Below, piece after piece: positions 24,851 through 31,991 of a DNA stretch of 64,000 bases. The notes beneath the pieces are model-generated. The model had not been told where the DNA came from and did not search any database. It worked only from the letters and a program-made list of their open reading frames with translations. Made by a program: the position numbers and the translations under genes. The DNA is taken from contig DASRYH010000008.1 of NCBI GenBank assembly GCA_035687245.1, forward strand, positions 1-64,000, read 5' to 3'. This DNA is from DASRYH01 sp035687245. GTDB taxonomy: Bacteria > Actinomycetota > Coriobacteriia > Anaerosomatales > PHET01. Position 1 is the first letter of the stretch; the number at the start of each line of letters is the position of its first letter.

Positions 24851-26362
24851 ATGCCGACGAGCCTCATCCAGCCAGAGTTTCTGGTAGAGATCGACTACAA
24901 CAAGTGCCACAAGTGCGGCCGCTGCGTGCAGCAGTGCGGCTGGGGCGTCTACTCGTTCAACGAGCGGCCGTTCCCGGATGACAGCAAGTGCCGTGCGTGC
25001 CACCGCTGTGTCACCTACTGCCCGGCGCACTGCATCAAGATCCGCAAGAACGACCTCGCGCTGCGCGAGAACGCCAACTGGTCTTCAGAGCAGCGCAAGA
25101 ACGTCTGGCGTCAGGCCGAGTCCGGTGGCGTCATGCTCACGGGCATGGGTAACGACAAGCCCTACCAGAGCATCTTCGACCACCTTGTTCTCGACGCGTG
25201 TCAGGTAACCAACCCGTCCATCGACCCGCTCCGCGAGCCGATGGAGACGCGCACCTATCTGGGACGCAAGCCCGATAGCGTCGAGGTCGAAGCCGACGGC
25301 AACGGTGGCTACCGCCTCAAAGAGGGCGCCGGCATCAAGAACAACGTGAAGCTCGACGTGCCGATCGTCTTCTCGCCGATGAGCTACGGCTCGGTGTCGC
25401 TGAACGTGCACAAGTCGCTCGCGATGGCCGCACAGCGTCTCGGCATCCTCATGAACACTGGTGAGGGCGGCCTTCACGCCGACCTCTATCCGTACCAGGA
25501 CAACGTCATCGTCCAGGTCGCCTCGGGCCGCTTCGGCGTCAACCCTGAGTACCTGCAGCGCGGTGCCGCAATCGAGATCAAGGTCGGCCAGGGCGCCAAG
25601 CCGGGCATCGGCGGTCACCTGCCGGGCGAGAAGATCAACAAGGAAGTCTCGACTACCCGCATGATCCCGCAGGGTTCAGACGCCATCTCGCCGGCTCCGC
25701 ACCACGACATCTACTCGATCGAGGATCTTCGGCAGCTCATCTACTCGCTGAAGGAAGCCAGCGGCTACAAGCCTGTCGGCGTGAAGATCGCGGCGGTGCA
25801 CAACGTGGGCGCGATCGCGTCGGGCATCGTGCGCGCCGGCGCGGACTACGTCTATCTCGACGGCTTCAAGGGCGGCACGGGTGCGGCTCCGGCCATCATT
25901 CGCGACCACATCGGTCTGCCGCTGGAGATCGCCATCGCCGTCGTCGACCAGCGCCTGCGCGACGAGGGCATCCGCAACCAGGCCTCGATCATCGCGGCCG
26001 GTTCGATCCGCTCTTCGGCCGACATGGCCAAGGCGATCGCGCTGGGCGCCGACGTCGTCGCCATCGGTTCTGCCTCGCTCATGGCCCTGGGCTGCCACCT
26101 CTGCCAGGGCTGCCACACGGGCTGCTGCTCGTGGGGTCTGACCACTCAGAAGCCCGAACTCACCCGCCGCGTGGATCCCGAGTGGGGAGCTGAGCGCCTG
26201 GTGAACCTCGTGCACGCGTGGAGCCACGAGCTGCAGGAGATCCTCGGTGCCCTTGGCGTAAACGCAGTCGAGTCGCTGCGCGGAAGCCGCGAGCGCCTTC
26301 GTGCCGTGGGCCTCGACGCCCAGACCTGCGAGATCATCGGCGTCAAGCCGGCGGGCCGGTAA
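24851..26362 (+). CDS. gltB2: Glutamate synthase, FMN/Fe-S synthase subunit
   Basis: 503 residues. An N-terminal two-cluster ferredoxin module has C19/C22/C25/C29 and C47/C50/C53/C57. The central TIM-barrel has the glutamate synthase motifs SPMSYGSVS, NTGEGG, GQGAKPGIGGHLPG and KGGTGAAPAIIRDHIGLP for FMN and 2-oxoglutarate. The Fe-S motif CHLCQGCHTGCC lies near the C-terminus. It converts 2-oxoglutarate and ammonia to glutamate. The archaeal-type arrangement lacks a GltD NADPH subunit; the ferredoxin module and the neighbouring HdrBC protein suggest a ferredoxin-linked electron supply. Confidence 0.93.
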   Translation: MPTSLIQPEFLVEIDYNKCHKCGRCVQQCGWGVYSFNERPFPDDSKCRACHRCVTYCPAHCIKIRKNDLALRENANWSSEQRKNVWRQAESGGVMLTGMGNDKPYQSIFDHLVLDACQVTNPSIDPLREPMETRTYLGRKPDSVEVEADGNGGYRLKEGAGIKNNVKLDVPIVFSPMSYGSVSLNVHKSLAMAAQRLGILMNTGEGGLHADLYPYQDNVIVQVASGRFGVNPEYLQRGAAIEIKVGQGAKPGIGGHLPGEKINKEVSTTRMIPQGSDAISPAPHHDIYSIEDLRQLIYSLKEASGYKPVGVKIAAVHNVGAIASGIVRAGADYVYLDGFKGGTGAAPAIIRDHIGLPLEIAIAVVDQRLRDEGIRNQASIIAAGSIRSSADMAKAIALGADVVAIGSASLMALGCHLCQGCHTGCCSWGLTTQKPELTRRVDPEWGAERLVNLVHAWSHELQEILGALGVNAVESLRGSRERLRAVGLDAQTCEIIGVKPAGR

Positions 26363-26377
26363 GGGGAGGACGACATA

Positions 26378-27196
26378 ATGACCACCAAGACCAACGCAGG
26401 CCCCATCGAGGGCTACGTGCAGGTCGTTCCGGCGATCGAGCGCGATGGCGACGTCGCGACTATCGAGTGCAAGGGCGTCTACTATAAGCAGGTCAATGAA
26501 GCCGTTCGCGGTGCGTTTGCCGACGGCGTGAAGACCGTGAAGCTCATGAACGTCAACGGCCAGCGCTACATCGGTACCGGCATCAAGGGCAAGGACCTGC
26601 GCATCGAGGTTTACGGCACGCCGGGTCAGGATCTCGCCATGCTGATGGACGGTCCGACCGTCGAGATCTTCGGCAACGCGCAGGACGGTGTAGGCAACAC
26701 GATGAACGCCGGCAACGTCATCGTTCACGGTGACGCCGGCGACGTGCTTGGCTACGGCATGCGTGGCGGCCGCGTCTTCATCAAGGGCGATGTGGGTTAC
26801 CGCGTGGGCATCCACATGAAGGCCTACGAGGACCTGCGCCCGATCATGATCTGCGGCGGGCGTGCTCGTGACTTCTTCGGCGAGTATATGGCCGGTGGCC
26901 TGCTCGTGCTGCTGGGCATGAACTCGCGTCTCGAGGGCCCGCTCGTGGGCGGCTACCTCGGCACCGGAATGCACGGCGGCGAGATCTACCTGCGCGGTGA
27001 GGTCGAGCCGTGGCAGATCGGCAAGGAGTGCGGCATCTTCACCGCTTCCGAGGATGACATCGCCTCGATCAAGCCGATTCTCGCCGACTACTGCGAGGCT
27101 TTCGGCATGGACCTCGACGAGGTGCTCTCCGTGCCGTTCACGCGCCTCGTGCCGATCAGCCACCGCCCCTACGGCAAGCTCTACACATACCTGTAG
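26378..27196 (+). CDS. gltB3: Glutamate synthase, GXGXG (beta-helix) subunit
   Basis: 272 residues corresponding to the C-terminal GXGXG domain of bacterial GltB. The right-handed beta-helix repeats are seen as successive glycine-rich rungs (GKDLRIEVYGTPGQD, GNTMNAGNVIVHGDAGDV, GYGMRGGRVFIKGDVG). This domain has a structural role in arranging the synthase and glutaminase parts. Preceded by AAGGGGAGG and 15 bases from gltB2, last gene of the four-gene operon. Confidence 0.92.
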   Translation: MTTKTNAGPIEGYVQVVPAIERDGDVATIECKGVYYKQVNEAVRGAFADGVKTVKLMNVNGQRYIGTGIKGKDLRIEVYGTPGQDLAMLMDGPTVEIFGNAQDGVGNTMNAGNVIVHGDAGDVLGYGMRGGRVFIKGDVGYRVGIHMKAYEDLRPIMICGGRARDFFGEYMAGGLLVLLGMNSRLEGPLVGGYLGTGMHGGEIYLRGEVEPWQIGKECGIFTASEDDIASIKPILADYCEAFGMDLDEVLSVPFTRLVPISHRPYGKLYTYL

Positions 27197-27221
27197 GCGG
27201 CGCGCGTCAAAACGACCTTCG

Positions 27222-27341
27222 CAAACGTCCGACTCCTGCACCCAGAGCCGGGCGTTTGTGCTGGTAGACAGCGGTTTTAGCGAGGCGTTGCAGGAGTTGC
27301 CAATGTTTCGGCAAAGCGAAACAGATACGAAACACAACGCC
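27222..27341 (+). other. Structured intergenic segment between gltB3 and glnA
   Basis: A 10-bp hairpin CAAACGTCCG/CGGGCGTTTG (27222-27258) has a loop containing ACTCCTGCA (27232-27240) that is fully complementary to TGCAGGAGT (27289-27297), a potential 9-bp pseudoknot. Overlapping it, GGCGTTG (27284-27290) pairs with CAACGCC (27335-27341), enclosing a GTTTCG-GCAAAG-CGAAAC hairpin (27305-27322). No U-tract follows, so it is not a simple terminator. Confidence 0.45.
27318..27333. promoter_or_regulatory. Candidate GlnR box upstream of glnA
   Basis: GAAAC-AGATAC-GAAAC, two exact pentamers with 6-base spacing, as in the a/b half-site pairs (GTNAC-N6-GAAAC) of actinobacterial GlnR. It ends 83 bases before the glnA start. 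A possible -10 (TAGCAT) follows at 27345. Confidence 0.5.
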
Positions 27342-27416
27342 CCGTAGCATGTGTGTACGAACAAGTCAGTTTCCGTCCGACATCGCGCAAATAGCGCACG
27401 TGAAGGAGGTTCTTGT

Positions 27417-28748
27417 ATGTCGCCGAAGTTCGACAAGGACTACGTCCTTAAGACGGTCGAGGAGCGCAACGTCAAGTTCGTTCGCTTCTGGTTCACCGAC
27501 GTGCTGGGCGTTCTTAAGTCGTTCGCCGTCACGGACAGCGAGCTCGAAGGCGCGTTCGAGGAGGGCATGGGCTTCGACGGCTCCTCCATCGACGGTTTCA
27601 CCCGCATCCAGGAGTCGGACATGGTGGCGTTCCCGGATGCCTCCACTTTCCAGGTGCTCCCTTGGCGTCCCGAGGAGCAGGGTGTCGGCCGCATCTTCGC
27701 CGATATCACCCGTCCCGACGGCTCGCCGTTCGTGGGCGACCCCCGCTACGCCCTGAAGCGCATGCTCAAGAAGGCCGCCGACATGGGCTTCACCATGTAC
27801 GTCGGTCCCGAGCTCGAGTTCTTCTACTTCGCTGATGATCAGGACACGGAGATCCTCGACCAGGGCGGCTACTTCGACCTGACCCCGCTCGATCTCGCCA
27901 GCGACCTTCGCCGCGAGACCGTTCTCACTCTTGAGAAGATGGGCATCCCGGTCGAGTACTCGCACCACGAGGTCGCCCCGTCCCAGCACGAGATCGACCT
28001 CCGCTATCAGGAGGCACTGACGATGGCTGACGCGGTCATGACCTACCGCCTCATCGTCAAGGAAGTCGCCATGGCCAACGGCGTCTACGCGACCTTCATG
28101 CCGAAGCCGATCGCCGGCATCAACGGCTCGGGTATGCACGTTCACCAGTCGCTGTTCACCAAGGACGGCAACGCGTTCTTCGACGCCAGCAAGCCGGGCC
28201 ACCTGAGCGACATCTGCAAGCACTACATCGCCGGTCTGCTGAAGTACGCTCCTGAGTTCTGTGCGGTCACCAACCCGCTCGTGAACTCCTACAAGCGACT
28301 CGTTCCTGGCTTCGAGGCCCCGGTCTACGTCTCGTGGGCCCAGGCCAACCGTTCCGCCATGGTTCGCGTGCCGCTCTACAAGCCGGGCAAGGAGAACGCC
28401 ACTCGCATCGAGCTGCGCTCGCCGGACCCCTCCTGCAACCCGTATCTCGCGTTCGCCGTCATGCTCGGCGCCGGCCTCAAGGGTATCGAGGAGAAGCTTC
28501 CGCTCATGGACGAGGCGACCAACGACATCTTCGAGATGTCCCAGGCCGAGCTCGACGCCGCTGGCATCGCGACCCTTCCGGGCAACCTCGGCGAAGCCAT
28601 CGAGCTGTTCGAGAAGTCCGAGACCATGAAGGAGATCCTGGGCGACCACATCCACTCCTTCTACAGCAAGAACAAGAAGGCCGAGTGGCGCGCCTACATC
28701 CAGGACGTCTCCGAGTGGGAGATCAAGCGCTACCTGAGCGTCATCTAG
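27417..28748 (+). CDS. glnA: Glutamine synthetase, GSI-alpha type
   Basis: 443 residues, the short GSI-alpha form. Motifs: MGFDGSSIDGF, the metal site GPELEFF, HHEVAPSQHEID, the ATP/ammonia region GINGSGMHVHQSL, KRLVPGFEAPVYVSWA and RIELRSPDPSCNPYL. The adenylylation loop Tyr of the longer GSI-beta enzymes is not present, so control is expected by feedback and transcription. AAGGAGGT lies 7 bases before ATG 27417, a very strong ribosome binding site. It forms glutamine from glutamate, ammonia and ATP and feeds the GltB enzymes just upstream. A GlnR-like gene follows. Confidence 0.97.
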   Translation: MSPKFDKDYVLKTVEERNVKFVRFWFTDVLGVLKSFAVTDSELEGAFEEGMGFDGSSIDGFTRIQESDMVAFPDASTFQVLPWRPEEQGVGRIFADITRPDGSPFVGDPRYALKRMLKKAADMGFTMYVGPELEFFYFADDQDTEILDQGGYFDLTPLDLASDLRRETVLTLEKMGIPVEYSHHEVAPSQHEIDLRYQEALTMADAVMTYRLIVKEVAMANGVYATFMPKPIAGINGSGMHVHQSLFTKDGNAFFDASKPGHLSDICKHYIAGLLKYAPEFCAVTNPLVNSYKRLVPGFEAPVYVSWAQANRSAMVRVPLYKPGKENATRIELRSPDPSCNPYLAFAVMLGAGLKGIEEKLPLMDEATNDIFEMSQAELDAAGIATLPGNLGEAIELFEKSETMKEILGDHIHSFYSKNKKAEWRAYIQDVSEWEIKRYLSVI

Positions 28749-28773
28749 TCAAACGCACGAGAATCGGCTCCAA

Positions 28774-28808
28774 AGAGAGGCCCCCGGCGCACAGCCGGGG
28801 GCCTCTCT
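28774..28808 (+). terminator. Strong hairpin terminator after glnA
   Basis: A perfect 15-bp stem AGAGAGGCCCCCGGC / GCCGGGGGCCTCTCT with loop GCACA, 25 bases after the glnA stop. No U-run follows, so it may act with Rho or protect the mRNA end. Confidence 0.65.
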
Positions 28809-28877
28809 CGTCGGGAGCCGGAGAACGGTTACGCGCACCGGCGCCATTCGCCCCGTCCTCTTCGCGACAAGCTGCAA

Positions 28878-28903
28878 TAGAATGGGCGGGTACTGTGGAG
28901 TAC
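28878..28903. promoter_or_regulatory. Possible promoter with palindromic operator ahead of glnR-like gene
   Basis: TAGAAT (28878-28883) could be a -10; the predicted start falls on the perfect inverted repeat GTACT-GTGG-AGTAC (28890-28903). The intergenic region 28749-29047 otherwise holds the terminator and the small frame described next. Confidence 0.35.
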
Positions 28904-28966
28904 GCTCGCACTTCGGCGCTGCCAATCGCAGTGCGGAAACCTGCCTGCAACACGGAGGAACTACTC

Positions 28967-28999
28967 TTGGTTTATAGGACATACAAAGCGCACCGGTAG
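28967..28999 (+). CDS. Possible 10-codon leader peptide
   Basis: TTG start, GGAGG at 28954-28958 with 8-base spacing, peptide MVYRTYKAHR, stop TAG at 28997-28999. The stop lies in the 5' arm of a hairpin (28998-29021). This is too short to prove by codon use; the ribosome binding site and the hairpin are the only support. Confidence 0.3.
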   Translation: MVYRTYKAHR

Positions 29000-29021
29000 G
29001 AGAGGAGCAAGCGGCTCTCCT
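28998..29021 (+). promoter_or_regulatory. Leader hairpin before glnR-like gene
   Basis: AGGAGAG (28998-29004) pairs with CTCTCCT (29015-29021) around a 10-base loop. It begins at the stop codon of the possible leader peptide and ends 15 bases before the ribosome binding site of the next gene, so a ribosome on the small frame could open it. Confidence 0.35.
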
Positions 29022-29047
29022 GCGGGTTGAACGTTGGAGCAGCTGCA

Positions 29048-29719
29048 ATGCATATGAAGCGCGTGCTGATCGTCTCTGACGACATGCATACTCGAGCGTG
29101 GATCTCGCAAGGCGTCGCAGCGCTGGATGTTTCGGCGTCCGAGGCGTCCATGGGCGAGATGCAACGCCGGCTGCTCGACGGCGAGACGAACCTCGTCGTC
29201 ATCGACGGAGGGCGCGCGCCAGATGCGCTCGCGCAGGTGGTGGAACATGCCTCTTCTAGCGGCACCGAGATTCGCATGCTCGTGATCGTCGAGCCTGAGG
29301 GCCTCGGCACGCTCCGGCTTCCGGTGCGCGTCCCCAGCGACTTCCTTGTGCGCGGCGCATCGACCGACGAGCTTGGTGCCCGCGTCCGTTCGCTGCTGTG
29401 GCCGGGCGAAGAGGTTACGACCCAAGAACTCGTTCGCATCGACGACCTCACGCTCAATCTGGCCACCTACCAGGCCTATCTCGACGGCACGGCCATCGAC
29501 TTCACGTACCTCGAGTACGCGCTCTTCGCGTTTCTCGTCACGCACCCGGGCCGCACCTACTCGCGCGAAGTGCTACTGCGCCGTGTGTGGGGCAGCGACT
29601 ATTACGGCGGCTCCCGCACCGTGGACGTCCACGTACGTCGCATCCGCTCCAAGATCGGCGGCGAGCTCTCGCGCAGGCTCGAGACGGTGCGCAACGTCGG
29701 CTACCTGTGGAACGGCTAG
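29048..29719 (+). CDS. glnR: GlnR-like orphan OmpR-family regulator
   Basis: 223 residues. The receiver-like domain is atypical: D53 (VVIDGG) aligns with the usual phosphorylation site, but the conserved Lys near its end is missing (FLVRGAS). The winged-helix DNA-binding domain is clear: DLTLNLATYQAYLDG, FTYLEYALFAFLVTHPGRTY, LLRRVWGSDYYGGSRTVDVH, VRRIRSKIG, VRNVGYLW. Both halves align best, from memory, with Streptomyces GlnR. No kinase is adjacent. Position after glnA plus GAAAC-N6-GAAAC repeats at the nitrogen promoters support a role as nitrogen regulator. ATG at 29048 has GGAG 8 bases upstream. Confidence 0.72.
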   Translation: MHMKRVLIVSDDMHTRAWISQGVAALDVSASEASMGEMQRRLLDGETNLVVIDGGRAPDALAQVVEHASSSGTEIRMLVIVEPEGLGTLRLPVRVPSDFLVRGASTDELGARVRSLLWPGEEVTTQELVRIDDLTLNLATYQAYLDGTAIDFTYLEYALFAFLVTHPGRTYSREVLLRRVWGSDYYGGSRTVDVHVRRIRSKIGGELSRRLETVRNVGYLWNG

Positions 29720-29795
29720 TGCGACTAAAGTAAGAACGAGTCGCCGGTATCGCGCCGCAGGACTTGTCAGTCGCTTCGTCGTTCGGGGGTAGGGA

Positions 29796-31985
29796 ATGGC
29801 GACCGGACCGTTTCGCTTGCATGTCGCTGTAGATCGCGGGCACGGCCCCGTCTACGTGCTGCTGCACGGTATCAACTCCACAGGTCACGACTGGGACACC
29901 GTTGTCACGGCCATGGGCTTCGACCGGCGTTGCGTCGCAGTGGATGAGCTTGGCTACGGCGAGTCGCCTAAGCCGCTCGACATCGACTACACGATCGACG
30001 ATCACGTCGAGTCGCTGCGTTACACGCTTCGTGACATCGGAGTCGACGAGCCGTTCACGCTGGTGGGCTACTCGATGGGCGGCCCTATAGCGCTGCGGTA
30101 CGCGGCGACCTATCGCGAAGAGGTCGCTCGCCTCGTGCTCATCAGCGCGCCCTTCTTCCTGCGCCCGGACCAGATAGGTGACGACGCGTACGCCAAGGCG
30201 GTCTTCCAGAGCGAAGGCTCGCAGCAGGTGCTCTCGCTCGTCACGAGCGCACGCTTCGAAGGATCGGGCGTCTTCAAGAAGCTCTCGTCCGAGGAGTCCC
30301 AGCTAATCCAAGGCTTCATCAACGCCCGGGACTTGAAGACCGACTGGCAGATACTCCAGCGCAACATGGCGAACGTGATCCAGGGCTCCGACTTCCCAGC
30401 CGATCTCGTGCGCGTGAAGGCGCCGATCACCTTCATGGTGGGGGAGCACGACACCTTCATCGTGCAGTCACAGATCCAGACGCTTCGTGCCGAATATGCG
30501 CCGAGCATGGAGGTCCGAGTACTCGGCGACCTCAAAGCCGACCACATGCTGCTGGAGAACGTGCCAGTGATGATGGCCGGCGAGATCACCAAGTGGGAGG
30601 ACCGCCGGCTCGCCGTCGCACTGGACCGTGGCGAGGGCGAGACCTTCGTCTTCCTGCACGGCATCGAGAACGACGGCTCCTTCTGGAACGAGGTCGCCGC
30701 CGCGGTGTCGACGTCTAATCGCGCCATCTCGCTCGACATGCTCGGCTTCGGCTTCTCGCCCAAACCGCTCGATATCCCTTACAGCGTCGACAACCAGGTC
30801 GCCTCCATATGCGAGACGCTCGACGCGCTGCTCGCCGAAGGAACCCGGGTGACGTTTGTCGGCCACTCACTGGGTGCGCTGGTTGCCGCAGGCTACGCGC
30901 GTCGCTTCCCTGACCAGGTCAGGCAGCTCGTGCTCTTCGTGCCACCTGTCGGTCACGACGACACGGAGGTGGGTAAGGAGCGCTTCGACAAAGCTCGTGC
31001 GACCTTCGTCAACAGCTTCGGGGTGCTGCGTGAAAGCGGCGCGAAGCTCTCTCGCCGAAGCTTCGTGCGCAGCACGCTGGGCTCCACGAGGTTGGACCGC
31101 TACGAGCCGAGCCTACGCTCCATCGAGAATGTGATCGAGAAACGTCAGCTCGCAGACGACCTTTCGGCGACGAGCGTGCCTGTCACCGTTATAGCGGGCA
31201 AACGCGACCCGATGGTCGTGCCCGAGGCGGTCGAAGCTCTCGCCGGCCTTCGCGAGGGCATCGAGGTCCGCGTGCTCGACAGCGGCCACGACATCGCTCA
31301 CACACTGCCGGTCGAGGCGGTTGCAGCGATTGACCCGACCATCGACCCGGGAGTGGCGGCCGCAGTCGTCGAGAAGTCGAAGACCGACCGCAAGCTGAGG
31401 CCGTCGGCGCGCACGCTTTCCGCGGCGCTTGACACTGATGCGCTTCTCGTGGGTGCACGCGGACTGCTGCTCATGATCTTCGGCGCCGGGCTGCTCTTCC
31501 TGCCTTCGGCCGGAGACCTCAACGTGCTGCGGTTCGCGTTTGCGGCCTTCGTATTCGTGCGTGCGGTCGCCACCATCACAGGGGTCTTCACCACGCACAG
31601 CATCCGGCAGGAGCAGATGACGTCGGCGATCATGGGCGTCGTAGGTATGGCCCTTGGGGCGTTCATGCTCTTCACGCCGTCCATGACGCTGCTGGTGCTG
31701 GTACTGTATGCGTGCGGCTACCTGCTGGTGACCGGCGTCGTCTACCTGTACGCCGCATGGCGCACTCAGTACTCGCCGAAAAGGCGCCGCAGGCTGCTTC
31801 TCGAGGGCAGCGTTTCTGCCGCAGCAGCACTGCTGCTGCTCGCCGGTTCGACGCTCGTCGCGAAGCTCATCGTCGCGTTTCTGACGGTCGGCTCGCTGAG
31901 CATGGGTTTTGCACTGATCAGCTATGCACTTGTCGTGCGGCGCAGTGCCGCACTGACCGCGAATGCGGTCGTCGAGGAGGAGTAG
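29796..31985 (+). CDS. Two tandem alpha/beta hydrolases fused to an HdeD-like membrane domain
   Basis: 729 residues in three parts. Residues about 1-265 form an alpha/beta hydrolase with oxyanion region LLHGIN, nucleophile elbow GYSMGG, acid GEHDTF and His ADHML. Residues about 270-515 form a second one with LHGIEN, GHSLGA, GKRDPM and GHDIAH. Both triads look complete. Residues about 550-720 contain six hydrophobic helices in a pattern like DUF308/HdeD membrane proteins. The two hydrolase halves share the peculiar SPKPLDI sequence, so they arose by duplication. Substrate is unknown; lipid or ester hydrolysis at the membrane is a guess. polA follows 6 bases later. Confidence 0.75.
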   Translation: MATGPFRLHVAVDRGHGPVYVLLHGINSTGHDWDTVVTAMGFDRRCVAVDELGYGESPKPLDIDYTIDDHVESLRYTLRDIGVDEPFTLVGYSMGGPIALRYAATYREEVARLVLISAPFFLRPDQIGDDAYAKAVFQSEGSQQVLSLVTSARFEGSGVFKKLSSEESQLIQGFINARDLKTDWQILQRNMANVIQGSDFPADLVRVKAPITFMVGEHDTFIVQSQIQTLRAEYAPSMEVRVLGDLKADHMLLENVPVMMAGEITKWEDRRLAVALDRGEGETFVFLHGIENDGSFWNEVAAAVSTSNRAISLDMLGFGFSPKPLDIPYSVDNQVASICETLDALLAEGTRVTFVGHSLGALVAAGYARRFPDQVRQLVLFVPPVGHDDTEVGKERFDKARATFVNSFGVLRESGAKLSRRSFVRSTLGSTRLDRYEPSLRSIENVIEKRQLADDLSATSVPVTVIAGKRDPMVVPEAVEALAGLREGIEVRVLDSGHDIAHTLPVEAVAAIDPTIDPGVAAAVVEKSKTDRKLRPSARTLSAALDTDALLVGARGLLLMIFGAGLLFLPSAGDLNVLRFAFAAFVFVRAVATITGVFTTHSIRQEQMTSAIMGVVGMALGAFMLFTPSMTLLVLVLYACGYLLVTGVVYLYAAWRTQYSPKRRRRLLLEGSVSAAAALLLLAGSTLVAKLIVAFLTVGSLSMGFALISYALVVRRSAALTANAVVEEE

Positions 31986-31991
31986 TCACGC

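Noticed and set aside
25676..27436. Long minus-strand open frame opposite gltB2/gltB3
   Set aside because: It is a mirror of high-GC codons; the plus strand encodes clear glutamate synthase domains. The same applies to long antisense frames at 38926-40434, 42077-43621, 56593-58437 and 60667-62742.
28774..28808. Palindrome after glnA as an insertion or attachment site
   Set aside because: Perfect stem with small loop just after a stop codon is best explained as a transcript end; no duplicated flanks.
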